Origin: DASRDU01 sp035652435
Lineage (GTDB): Bacteria; Acidobacteriota; Blastocatellia; RBC074
NCBI GenBank assembly: GCA_035652435.1
Contig: DASRDU010000180.1
Span: 1-64,000, forward strand
Length of the DNA stretch: 64,000 nucleotides
Reading direction: 5' to 3'
The notes beneath the pieces are model-generated. The model was not told the origin of the DNA and searched no databases. It was given only the letters and a program-made list of their open reading frames with translations. Both the position numbers and the translations under genes were made by a program. Every line of letters starts with the position of its first letter. Positions within the stretch are counted from its first letter, which is position 1. Below are positions 1 through 8,040 of this stretch, one piece after another.

Positions 1-531
1 CTACCAGGCAGTAAACGAAAATGATAAAAGTGTCTCGATCCATTGATGGCCGCCTCCTGTAAGGGTTTGATTTGGTCATCAATCATTTTACAGAAGCCCC
101 ATCAATGGATCATCGGTCATAAGAGTTGCACATCAGGTTCACATGTCCTCCCCTCGATGCAGCAGGCCGCCACAGAAAAGCTTGAGGGCCTGTTGTTCGC
201 GGAGGAGTCGTCACTTTAGCTGCATCCGGCCTGCACCTCCGGACTGATGCAGGGTACAGAACCACGGCACGATTGTTGACCTCAAACTTCATCGCCTGAC
301 CGGCTTGTTGCGGGAACGTGGATCAGCGATGCCGACTGACTGAATCAGGACACATGGGAAGCGAAATCCCGATGTCTGGAGAAGTCAGTTCCGCCCCGTC
401 AGGGCGCATCGTTTCCCGCAGCGCACACGAAACCCCGCGCCAGCCGCACGTCGATCAGGGCAGTGGTGCCACAGCAAGTTACGAACATCCGCAATTCGAG
501 ATAGTCTTGATAATCAGGCTGGCTCCGTATT
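1..531. other. No convincing gene; inverted repeat near left edge
   Basis: No reading frame here has a recognisable domain, a good ribosome binding site or plausible composition; the short open frames look accidental. The one structured element is a perfect 13-bp inverted repeat, GATCCATTGATGG at 37-49 against its complement at 99-111, with a 49-base loop. It lies downstream of the RpiR gene, which reads leftwards and ends at 532, so it could be a transcript end or an operator for a gene beyond the left edge. Confidence 0.5.
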
Positions 532-1467
532 TCAATTCGAACCTTTAGGCTCCCGGTACCAGCGCGGCCCGGAGAGGTATTCCTTATCTGTTGGCTTGAG
601 CTGAGTGAGTGAGCGTTTGGGGTTGAGGTGAGCGCAGGCCACCTCAATCATATTGATCAACGCCATCGGAGCCACATACGAATTGAGAAACGAGGGGCTG
701 ACTACGGGTGCAACCAGATGACCGTCGCAGTAACGCGTGATCGGCGTCGTTTCACTGTCGGTGATCCCGAAGGTGGCTACCCCCTGCTCGCTGGCCCGTT
801 GCACGGCTTCGACGGTGACCCGCAGGCACTGGCCAAAGCTGATGGCAATCAGCAGATCCTTGCCGGTCAATACCCTGACCTTGTGTTGCAGATTCCCCTC
901 GCTCCCGGTCGGCGCTTCGGCGTCAAATCCCAGCGCCGCCAGCCCGTAGGCGAAGTAATAGGCCAGCGAAGCGGCGAAGTCTACGCTGACAATCAGAATG
1001 CGCCGGGAGCGGTGAATGAGCCTGGCCAGTTCGATGATTCGATTTCGATCCAGGTCGGATCTGAGCGCGTTGAGGTTTTCGAGGGCCTTATCGAGGCTGT
1101 GATCAATGTGGTCGGCGACGCTGCGCTTCTCCTGGGTCGCGGCCTTGAGGACCGTGTAGGGCGTGATCCGCGTCACGAAATGCTGCCTCAGGTCCACGCT
1201 AAAATCGGCAAAACCTTTATAACCCATCGCCTGGGCGGTCCGCACCACGGTGGCGGCGTCAACCTTGTAGCGTTTGGCTAATTCGCGTGAGGACAGGAAG
1301 CAGGTCTCTTCGCAGTGGTCGAGGATGGCGCGGATCAACTGCTGGCGGTGCGGCCCCAGCCGGGACTGCGTTTCGGCGAAACGGGTTTCAATGGCCGTCG
1401 GGGGAGCCTTGATACCATTCCGACTGAAATCATTGCGTGCCTTCCTGCGCGAGGCAGAGTTGCTCAT
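532..1467 (-). CDS. MurR/RpiR family transcriptional regulator
   Basis: A sugar-phosphate-type regulator of 311 residues. An N-terminal RpiR helix-turn-helix (about residues 40-105; recognition region RELAKRYKVDAATVVRTAQA) is followed by a SIS domain (about 140-280) of the kind that binds phosphosugars. The ATG at 1467 is chosen because GGAGG lies about eight bases upstream; an in-frame start at 1521 has no such site and would overlap the neighbouring fragment. It reads in the same direction as the MenC/NAAAR-like fragment just upstream, so it may once have controlled a racemase or epimerase pathway that is now broken. The ligand cannot be told from sequence. Confidence 0.9.
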   Translation of the reverse strand: MSNSASRRKARNDFSRNGIKAPPTAIETRFAETQSRLGPHRQQLIRAILDHCEETCFLSSRELAKRYKVDAATVVRTAQAMGYKGFADFSVDLRQHFVTRITPYTVLKAATQEKRSVADHIDHSLDKALENLNALRSDLDRNRIIELARLIHRSRRILIVSVDFAASLAYYFAYGLAALGFDAEAPTGSEGNLQHKVRVLTGKDLLIAISFGQCLRVTVEAVQRASEQGVATFGITDSETTPITRYCDGHLVAPVVSPSFLNSYVAPMALINMIEVACAHLNPKRSLTQLKPTDKEYLSGPRWYREPKGSN

Positions 1468-1481
1468 CCCTGCACCTCCGA

Positions 1482-1793
1482 TCAGCTTTTTCGTTCGATC
1501 TGCTCGACCTTCTCCGTACAACTCTCAATATAGTCGAGATCAACTTCGAACCCAAGCCCCGCGCCACCCGGCACCTCCGCCGTGCCATCGGCGGCCACCT
1601 TCACCTCCGGAATGATCACGTCGCGCGCGAAATAACGGGAGCTGGCCGAGATGTCGCCGGGCAGCGTGAAACCCGGCAGGCTGGCCAGCGCGAGATTGTG
1701 CGCCCGGCCAATGCCTGATTCGAGCATGCCGCCGCACCACACCGGAATACCTCGGTCGTAACACAGGTCGTGGATGGCCAGGGCTTTGCCCAA
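1482..1793 (-). pseudogene. 3' fragment of MenC/N-acylamino acid racemase-type enolase-superfamily gene
   Basis: The frame encodes only the C-terminal ~100 residues of an o-succinylbenzoate synthase / N-acylamino acid racemase-like enzyme: AIHDLCYDRGIPVWCGGMLE, then SGIGRAHN and LPGDISASSRYFARD, which are typical of the end of the TIM barrel in this family (normally about 370 residues). The N-terminal capping domain and most of the barrel are missing. Upstream, the frame runs into unrelated sequence that begins exactly at a 17-bp inverted repeat next to a transposase remnant. This is a gene truncated by insertion and deletion. It ends just before the RpiR start, so the two were probably once co-transcribed. 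Confidence 0.85.
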
Positions 1794-1880
1794 AAAGTCA
1801 TGAGTGGCCACAAAAGATTGAATGCCGCAGGCACTGTGGCCCTGCATACTGTGCCTGCGTCTCACTTTTTGGGCAAAGCC
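1782..1880. repeat. 17-bp inverted repeat enclosing a small hairpin
   Basis: GGCTTTGCCCAAAAAGT at 1782-1798 is repeated in perfect inverted orientation at 1864-1880. Between them is a second hairpin, CGCAGGCAC at 1826-1834 against GTGCCTGCG at 1851-1859. The outer repeat marks the join between the MenC-like fragment and the transposase fragment, so it is probably either the scar of a rearrangement or the end of a lost insertion sequence. Confidence 0.7.
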
Positions 1881-2029
1881 GCGGCCAGCAGCAAGAAGGA
1901 GAGCGCCGGGAAGTCACGCCTCCTGCCACGCCTGGGCGGCTCTGGTGGTGGCGCCTGGTAGTTTTCCTTGACCCGTTCGACTAAGCTCAGGAGCGCGTCG
2001 GGATCAGTCGGAGTCTGGTTGGTAGCCAT
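1862..2029 (-). pseudogene. N-terminal fragment of a transposase
   Basis: About 55 residues starting MATNQTPTDPDALLSLVERV, followed by a PPEPPRRGRRRDFPALSFLL stretch, resemble the N-terminus of DDE-type transposases as I recall them; I cannot name the IS family. The frame stops after LPKK, at the inverted repeat at 1864-1880, so the catalytic domain is gone. The start at 2029 is the ATG before ATNQTP. With the neighbouring truncated enzyme gene it shows that an insertion sequence entered here and was largely deleted. Confidence 0.5.
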
Positions 2030-2272
2030 GCTCCTACTCTGCAATCACCGCGCGGTGATTGCGATCCCGACGCTGAATCTCAGGTCATCTGTCTGGTTTC
2101 AAAGAGCTTTTATTTGCACACTCTTCAGATAACTTCCTCGCTCCGCCGTCCTCCTTTACGCAGGATTGCTGCGAATCAGAACGGCCCCGTAACTCTGAAA
2201 CCGAATGGTGAAAGGGTCGGTTCAACAGAGTCCCGGAGCGAGGCAACGAAATTCTTTGGGCAGGTAAGTTTT

Positions 2273-2491
2273 ATGGAAAGCAATAAGGAGCAGGTGCTGA
2301 TTACCCTGAGCGAAATTGAACTGGCCGAACGGCTGGGCATCTCGCGCGTGACCGCGTGGCGGCTGCGCCGTGACGGCAGGCTGCTGTACTTCCGCATCGG
2401 CCGTAAGGTCAGATACAGCGAACAGCACATCGCGGAATTCCTGAGCCGGTGTGAGCGTAAGGCGGAACGTGGCCGGAATTCGCGGCAGTGA
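2273..2491 (+). CDS. Excisionase-type helix-turn-helix protein
   Basis: A 72-residue protein consisting of a MerR/excisionase-like winged helix-turn-helix (PF12728 type): TLSEIELAERLGISRVTAWR followed by RDGRLLYFRIGRKVRYSEQ, then a basic tail. Such proteins bind DNA as recombination directionality factors or as small regulators on mobile elements and in toxin-antitoxin loci. The ATG at 2273 is chosen because the domain begins about ten residues later; the upstream in-frame extension has no domain. No integrase or recombinase is seen nearby. With the adjacent transposase remnant it is probably left over from a mobile element. Confidence 0.75.
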   Translation: MESNKEQVLITLSEIELAERLGISRVTAWRLRRDGRLLYFRIGRKVRYSEQHIAEFLSRCERKAERGRNSRQ

Positions 2492-3129
2492 GCGGGGAGC
2501 CGTGAACGTGACGAGTACGGACGACAAATCTCCCGACCCGGTTCTTCCCGCAGACTTTGGCAGTCACTCCCGGCTGCCCGAGGCTGAAGAGCATTTTGCC
2601 GGCGGTCCCGCAGGCAGCGTAACTTCCCGGAGAGAACTCAGGTCACGGAGCAGGGCGATGAGGCGCAGACCAGCGCCATCATCATTCCTCCGTGTGGAGG
2701 CCGGAAGAATTACTGGTCATTGAGCCGGCTTTGCCTGCTCAGGAAAACAACGCAGTCCGGTGCGAATCTTTCCGCACAGTCTGAAACCCGCAACCCGGGT
2801 TACGGCCTTCAGCGGCCGGACTGCGACCTTGCTGATGGAGTGTCAGAAATTCGGTGGCAGAGGCGCTCTCAGCAGGCTTGCACCATCACTGCAACCGCTC
2901 ACACAGCTCTGCAACGATCTTCTGCCTGATCGCAGTTCGCACGGCCGCCAGCGTACCTGCCACAGGTGCGACAAACCACTTGCGCCGGTAGTCACCGGCG
3001 GATACATTTATCCCGTTCAGGCCCGCAGTCGAACGATCCCTCCAGACAGGCCCGGACAGACCTCCCCTTCCCCAGGCAACCTTTACTCCCTCTCTTATTT
3101 TCGGGACTGACGTCACGAAGGAGAAGGCG
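2492..3129. other. 638-base stretch without a recognised gene
   Basis: Several short open frames exist on both strands, but none shows a domain, signal peptide or convincing ribosome binding site. The far right end holds the leader of the molybdenum hydroxylase operon, with GGAG about eight bases before the ATG at 3130. I see no RNA gene or repeat. Confidence 0.5.
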
Positions 3130-3585
3130 ATGATCCAACTGACAGTGAATGGGAAAACCAGGCGCTTTGACGGCGATCCGGAGATGCCGCTGCTCTGGTT
3201 CTTACGCGACGAACTGCAGCTCACGGGCACCAGGTTCGGCTGCGGCATGGGGCTGTGCGGCGCCTGCACCGTACACGTCAACGGCAGCGCGACGCGCAGC
3301 TGCCTCACGCCGATGAGCGCCGCCGCCGGCAGGAACATTACCACCATCGAGGGGCTGGCGGCAGGCGGCGAACACCCGCTCCAGAAGGCATGGAAGGCCT
3401 GCAACGTGCCGCAGTGCGGCTACTGCCAGTCGGGGCAGATCATGCAGGCGGCGGCCCTGCTCCTGAGCAGGCCGAAGCCGACCGACAAGGACATTGATGA
3501 AGCGATGCGGGGCAACATCTGCCGGTGCGGGACCTACCAGCGCATCCGGCAGGCGATCAAGCTGGCCGCGGGGGTGAAGTCATGA
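3130..3585 (+). CDS. iorA: (2Fe-2S) subunit of an exported molybdenum hydroxylase (IorA type)
   Basis: The 151-residue small subunit of a xanthine dehydrogenase-family enzyme. The plant-ferredoxin-like [2Fe-2S] site has C38, C43, C46 and C58 (CGMGLCGAC motif); the second, helical [2Fe-2S] domain has C96, C99, C131 and C133 (CGYC and CRC). It passes electrons from the molybdopterin subunit encoded next, whose start overlaps this stop by four bases, indicating translational coupling. Length and organisation match isoquinoline 1-oxidoreductase alpha subunits and related aldehyde dehydrogenases; the true substrate is unknown. No FAD subunit lies nearby, so electrons probably go to a cytochrome. 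Confidence 0.9.
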   Translation: MIQLTVNGKTRRFDGDPEMPLLWFLRDELQLTGTRFGCGMGLCGACTVHVNGSATRSCLTPMSAAAGRNITTIEGLAAGGEHPLQKAWKACNVPQCGYCQSGQIMQAAALLLSRPKPTDKDIDEAMRGNICRCGTYQRIRQAIKLAAGVKS

Positions 3586-5831
3586 TTGAGATCACCAGTG
3601 TTTCACGGCGCAACTTTCTCGGCCGGTTCTTCTCGGCCGGGGCTTTCATCGTCGCCGCGCGGCTCGCCCCGACTTCGTCCGCGCACGCGCAACAGGCGGC
3701 GACCGCGGGCGATGCAAAAATCTGGCAGCCGAGCGTCTACCTGGGCATCGAGCCGGACGGGAGTGTGCTGATTGTCGCGCACCGGTCCGAGATGGGCACT
3801 GGCGCCCGGACCTGCCTGCCGATGATCGTGGCCGACGAGTTGGAGGCCGACTGGGGCCGCGTCCGCGTCGTGCAGGCCGTCGGCGACGTGAAGTACGGCT
3901 CGCAGAACACCGACGGGTCGTGTTCGGTCCGCGACTTCTACGACGCCATGCGGGCGGCGGGCGCTGCGGCCCGCACCACGCTCGAACACGCGGCGGCCGG
4001 AAAATGGGGCGTGCCCGAGGAGGAGTGTCATGGCCGGCAGCACTTCGTCGTCCACGACAGGACCGGGCGCAGGCTCTCCTACGGCGAACTCGTCCCGCTG
4101 GCCTCGACGGCCACCGCCCCGAATCAGAACGCGGTGCGCTTCAAGACGCCCGCCGAGTTCCGCTACATCGGCAGGGACGTGCCGATCGTTGACCTCGACG
4201 ACCTTGTCACAGGCAAAGGTGTCTTCGGCATCGACGCGCGGATGCCGGGCATGGTTTATGCCTCGATTGAGCGCCCGCCGGTGCTGGGGAGCACGCTCAA
4301 GACTTATGACGACGCGGGCGCGAAGCAGGTCAGGGGCGTACGGCAGGTCGTGGTGATCGAGCCGGCGCAGCCCCCCTACGGCTTCAAGGCGCTGGGCGGC
4401 GTCGCGGTCGTCGCCGATAACAGCTGGGCGGCGATGAAGGGGCGCCAGGGGCTCAAGGTCGAATGGAATCCGAGCGAGCATGCGACCTACGATTCGGCAG
4501 CCTATAAGCAGAGTCTGCTCGAAACCGCCCGGAGGCCCGGCCAGGTGGCGCGCGAACTGGGCGATGTGGACGCGGAGTTCGCCAGGGGCGGCAAGGTCAT
4601 CGAGGCGTCCTACTACACGCCGATGCTCGCGCATGCCCCGATGGAGCCGCCCGCCGCCGTGGCCGAATTCAAGGACGGCAAGGTCGTGACGTGGGCCGCC
4701 ACTCAGAACCCGCAGGCGGTGCAGGACACGGTCGCCAAGGCCCTGGGCATCAGCAGGGACGACGTCACCTGCCACGTCACCCTGCTCGGCGGCGGGTTCG
4801 GGCGCAAGTCGAAACCGGATTACGTCGCCGAGGCGGCACTCCTGTCCAGACAGGTGGGCAGGCCGGTGAAGATCGTCTGGAGCCGCGAGGACGACGTGCA
4901 ATTCGATTACTTCCATTCGCCCGCCGGCCTTTACCTGAAAGCCGCCGTGAATGAGAAGGGTCTGCCGACGGCGTGGTTGCAGCGGAGCGTCTTCCCGCCG
5001 ATCGCCATGCAGAATAATCCGGACGAGCAGTACGGCGGCTTCCAGCTCAGCATGGGCTGGACCGACATCCCCTACCCGATCCCGAACCTGCGGGTGGAGA
5101 ACGGCCCCGCCAGGGCCCACGTCCGCATCGGCTGGCTGCGCTCGGTCGCGAACATCTACCACGCGTTCGGCGTGCAGTCGTTCACGGACGAACTGGCCGC
5201 GGTGGCGGGGCGGGACCGGGTCGAATACCTGCTCGACCTGATCGGCCCGCCTCGCGTCATCGACTTCGGCAAAGAGGGGCTCAGGCAGGGCGGCCGGAAC
5301 AACCCGAAGTACCCGTTCGACACGGCGAGGCTGCGCCATGTGATCGAGCTGGCCGCCCGGCAGTCAGGCTGGGCGAGCAGGAAGCCCGGGGCCGGGCGGG
5401 CGCTGGGCATCGCGGCGCACCGCAGCTTCCTGACTTACGTCGCGACCGTAGTCGAGGTCGAAGTCAGCGACAAGGGTGAGGTCCGGATCCCGCGCGTCGA
5501 CATCGCGCTGGACGCCGGGCGGGTCATCAACCCGGAGCGCGTGAAGGCGCAGTTTGAAGGCGCGGCGGTGTTCGGCACGAGCATCGCCCTGATGGGCGAA
5601 ATCACCGCCGCGGGCGGGCGCATTCAGCAGTCGAATTTCAGCGACTACCCGGTGGCGCGCATCAACCAGGCGCCGCTGGTGACCAACGTCCACATCGTCA
5701 ACAGTGACGCGGCGCCGGCGGGCGTCGGCGAGCCCGGCGTCCCGCCGATGGCGCCGGCGATCTGTAACGCGATCTTTGCGGCGACCGGGAAAAGAATCCG
5801 GGAACTGCCGGTGAAGAAGCAGCTGGCCTGA
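3582..5831 (+). CDS. iorB: Molybdopterin-binding subunit of exported aldehyde/isoquinoline oxidoreductase (IorB type)
   Basis: The 749-residue catalytic subunit of a xanthine oxidase-family hydroxylase. It begins with a twin-arginine signal (SRRNFLG at residues 8-14, then a hydrophobic stretch ending near AHAQ), so the folded cofactor-loaded enzyme is sent to the periplasm. Mo-pterin contacts are visible in LLGGGFGRKSKPDYV, and the catalytic-Glu motif in GVGEPGVPPMAPA near the C-terminus. The start at 3582 overlaps the iorA stop (ATGA) and precedes the Tat signal directly; the longer in-frame start would sit inside iorA. Substrate is inferred only at class level (aldehyde or N-heterocycle). 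No cofactor-insertion gene (XdhC) is adjacent. Confidence 0.9.
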   Translation: MIEITSVSRRNFLGRFFSAGAFIVAARLAPTSSAHAQQAATAGDAKIWQPSVYLGIEPDGSVLIVAHRSEMGTGARTCLPMIVADELEADWGRVRVVQAVGDVKYGSQNTDGSCSVRDFYDAMRAAGAAARTTLEHAAAGKWGVPEEECHGRQHFVVHDRTGRRLSYGELVPLASTATAPNQNAVRFKTPAEFRYIGRDVPIVDLDDLVTGKGVFGIDARMPGMVYASIERPPVLGSTLKTYDDAGAKQVRGVRQVVVIEPAQPPYGFKALGGVAVVADNSWAAMKGRQGLKVEWNPSEHATYDSAAYKQSLLETARRPGQVARELGDVDAEFARGGKVIEASYYTPMLAHAPMEPPAAVAEFKDGKVVTWAATQNPQAVQDTVAKALGISRDDVTCHVTLLGGGFGRKSKPDYVAEAALLSRQVGRPVKIVWSREDDVQFDYFHSPAGLYLKAAVNEKGLPTAWLQRSVFPPIAMQNNPDEQYGGFQLSMGWTDIPYPIPNLRVENGPARAHVRIGWLRSVANIYHAFGVQSFTDELAAVAGRDRVEYLLDLIGPPRVIDFGKEGLRQGGRNNPKYPFDTARLRHVIELAARQSGWASRKPGAGRALGIAAHRSFLTYVATVVEVEVSDKGEVRIPRVDIALDAGRVINPERVKAQFEGAAVFGTSIALMGEITAAGGRIQQSNFSDYPVARINQAPLVTNVHIVNSDAAPAGVGEPGVPPMAPAICNAIFAATGKRIRELPVKKQLA

Positions 5832-6085
5832 TCCCGGGGAGGGTGATTTGCCCCCCGCGGTCTGCCTGAGGGGGCTGCCGGCCGTGAGCCGGCCGCCGCT
5901 TCGGGTGCGTCGCTGCCGCCGTAATGACCCTGAACGATTGTCTCACTGCGCCTCCGGGGGGCAGGGTGCAGGCGGCCCGGGACTCCAGCTGCCGCCGACC
6001 CCGCCGGTTTCCCGGATGATATTTTCGCGCCGCTTGTCAGGTGCGGCTGAATGACTGCCCGGCCGTCCGACTTCCGGGCAGACGC

Positions 6086-6991
6086 TCAGGAGAGACGCCG
6101 GCGGGTACCGCGGCCTTTTGCCCTCCCAGGATCCCTTCGCAAGGAATCAAGGGCGTTGAGAATCTCGTGTACTATCTTTGCTGGCGTCTTGCCCGTGGTT
6201 TTGATCGTCAATTGCGATTCGGCATAGAGTGGTTCGCGGCGAGACAACAGGCTTTTCATATCGGTCATCACGGACGGGCGGCTGAGCAGACGCTGATTGC
6301 CTTTCCGCTTCGTTCGCTTCATCAGTTCTTCCGGCGTCGCATGCAGCCAGACGGTGAAGCAGCGCTGTTTGACCAGGTTCCAGCTTTCAGGGTCAGTGAC
6401 GACTGAGCCGCCCGGCGCAAACACACCGCCGCGCGAAGCGGCGAAGAGCCGGGCCAGCGATCCGTGTTCAAGCGTGCGGTAATAACCTTCGCCGTGCGTG
6501 GCGAAGAGGTCGGCGAGGGGCATTCCGGCGGCCTCTTCGATCTCGTGATCGAGTTCGACGAAGTCGGCCTTCAATTGTTTAGCCAGCAACGGGCCGACGG
6601 TGGATTTGCCCGCGCCAAGGATGCCGATCAACGCAATGTAACGCGGCAGGGCGCCGCGGTCGTTTCTCTCAGCCAGCCATTGGCGCAACCCGTGCAGGTC
6701 TCCGTCATCGCAGTCGGCGAGCGAACGCCAGACTTCGGCGCGCAGGCTGTGATCGGTCTCGGGCGGCGGCAGCAATTCAGGCAATGTGCGTCCCAACGCC
6801 GCCGCCATCTGCGCCAGCCGTGCGACCGAGATGTTGCCCGTCCCGGCCTCGAGTTGATTGATAAAGCGCGGTGAGAGCGACGTGCGTTTTGCGAATTCCC
6901 CGACGGTCAGATCGTCAGCCAGACGTAAGGCGCGCACGCGCGCGCCGAGGCGGGCAAGCAAGGCTTCCTTCTCTTTCTGCTCTGCTTTCAT
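6086..6991 (-). CDS. BzdR/BoxR-type regulator: XRE helix-turn-helix fused to shikimate kinase-like domain
   Basis: A 301-residue protein. Residues ~10-75 form an XRE/Cro helix-turn-helix (LTVGEFAKRTSLSPRFINQL). A linker leads to a shikimate kinase-like domain (~130-285) with a Walker A motif, GILGAGKSTVG. In BzdR (anaerobic) and BoxR (aerobic) this architecture represses benzoate pathways and binds benzoyl-CoA in the kinase-like domain; ligand binding here is inferred from architecture only. No benzoyl-CoA pathway gene is in the window, but an aromatic CoA ligase (feruloyl-CoA synthase) lies 12 kb away. The ATG overlaps one of four TATAG-type boxes, suggesting autoregulation. The basic C-terminal tail (RAKGRGTRRR) is an extension. 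Confidence 0.85.
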   Translation of the reverse strand: MKAEQKEKEALLARLGARVRALRLADDLTVGEFAKRTSLSPRFINQLEAGTGNISVARLAQMAAALGRTLPELLPPPETDHSLRAEVWRSLADCDDGDLHGLRQWLAERNDRGALPRYIALIGILGAGKSTVGPLLAKQLKADFVELDHEIEEAAGMPLADLFATHGEGYYRTLEHGSLARLFAASRGGVFAPGGSVVTDPESWNLVKQRCFTVWLHATPEELMKRTKRKGNQRLLSRPSVMTDMKSLLSRREPLYAESQLTIKTTGKTPAKIVHEILNALDSLRRDPGRAKGRGTRRRLS

Positions 6992-7152
6992 ATAGCGCAG
7001 TATAGTGCGCTTCTCTTTTCTGTCCAGCAGCGCAACAAGCTTCAGACACCACCCCCCCCAATAATCTTCCGGGACAGGGGCGGGACGATTATTCGTTTCG
7101 GGCCCGGGATATAGTGCGCTTGAAGGTCAGGATTGGCAGGAGTATAGTGCGC
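6991..7152 (-). promoter_or_regulatory. Candidate operator: repeated TATAGTGCGC boxes upstream of the BzdR-type gene
   Basis: TATAGTGCGC occurs exactly at 7001-7010, 7110-7119 and 7143-7152, and a variant TATAGCGCAG at 6991-7000 abuts the regulator's start codon. The last two exact copies are 33 bases apart, about three helical turns. BzdR and BoxR operators are also built from repeated short TGCA-type motifs; assigning these boxes to this regulator is an inference. Confidence 0.6.
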
Positions 7153-7424
7153 ACGTCTTTCCCGGCTTATTCGAGCGACAAAATGTGAAAACAGGATTGA
7201 GGAGTGGTTCCCCGGGTTACGAAAAGCCCTCCGGGGGTCAAAAAGTAGTGCGGTCCGAAAACCGGGACTACCGGCCGCGCTTTGCTCAGGGCGGTTCAGG
7301 GATCACCCGTTATTTATTCAACTAAAAACCCACTCTTTTTTGTGGACGTGTCGTTAAAAAAGCTGCGCGGCAGTCTTTGTTCATAGCAGACGTAATCTCC
7401 AATTCAACCGTTTAGAGTACAGCA
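6992..7424. other. 433-base divergent intergenic region
   Basis: This lies between the leftward BzdR-type gene and the rightward sigma factor gene. Apart from the TATAGTGCGC boxes it holds no gene-like frame. It presumably carries both promoters, but I could not assign a clear -35/-10 pair for the sigma factor. Confidence 0.5.
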
Positions 7425-8027
7425 ATGGCGCTTCGTCTTTTCAACCGGAATCCGCTTGAGGGCGCGACGGGTGAACTGTGTCTGGAACCGGAAGGGACTG
7501 CTCTGATGCGGGAGAATGAGACGCTCGAGCAAAAGGTCACGCGGATTTTTCAGGCGCTGCGGTTGCCGGTTTACTACTACCTGATGGCCTTTCTCGGCGA
7601 TGCGCCGACCGCCGACGATCTGACGCAGGAGGTCTTCCTGCGGCTGTACGAGCATCTGCATCGTGGTCGCACGGTCGAGAATGTGCGCCTCTGGGTCTTT
7701 CGCGTCGCGCACAATCTGGCTTTCGATGAGCGGCAGAAGCATCAGCGTCTGGCGCAGCTTGATGAGTCGGCCTGGGATGGAGTTTGCTCGCGCCTGCCGG
7801 ATCCGGCGCTCAATCCCGAACAACGCGCGATCGAGCGCGAGCGGCTGGCGCGGCTGGGCGCGGCGCTCGAATGGCTGTCGGCGCAGGAGCTACAGTGTCT
7901 GTTGTTGCGTGCCGAGGGGCTGCGTTACCGCGAGATCGGCGAGATTCTCGGTGTCGCGACCTCAACGGTGGGCGAATTCCTGCAGCGGGCGTTACGCAAG
8001 TTGATGAAGATCGATCCGGAGAATTGA
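7425..8027 (+). CDS. ECF RNA polymerase sigma factor
   Basis: A 200-residue extracytoplasmic-function sigma factor. Region 2 (~residues 40-105) has ADDLTQEVFLRLYEHL, and region 4 (~145-195) has LRYREIGEILGVATSTVGEF as its helix-turn-helix. It directs RNA polymerase to a small regulon. The anti-sigma gene follows 13 bases downstream and a TonB receptor comes next, an arrangement typical of cell-surface signalling or nutrient uptake. The start at 7425 gives a 27-residue leader; a second ATG at 7506 has a better ribosome binding site (AAGGGA) and would begin right at region 2, so the true start is uncertain. Confidence 0.9.
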   Translation: MALRLFNRNPLEGATGELCLEPEGTALMRENETLEQKVTRIFQALRLPVYYYLMAFLGDAPTADDLTQEVFLRLYEHLHRGRTVENVRLWVFRVAHNLAFDERQKHQRLAQLDESAWDGVCSRLPDPALNPEQRAIERERLARLGAALEWLSAQELQCLLLRAEGLRYREIGEILGVATSTVGEFLQRALRKLMKIDPEN

Positions 8028-8040
8028 GCGGAGAAGTGAA

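Noticed and set aside
2451..3110. Two short open frames between the excisionase-like gene and iorA
   Set aside because: Neither has a domain, a signal or a convincing ribosome binding site, and composition looks non-coding.
3603..5339. 578-codon open frame on the minus strand inside iorB
   Set aside because: It is the antisense shadow of a high-GC coding gene with clear molybdenum-hydroxylase motifs on the plus strand; the shadow has no domain and is rich in R, G and P.
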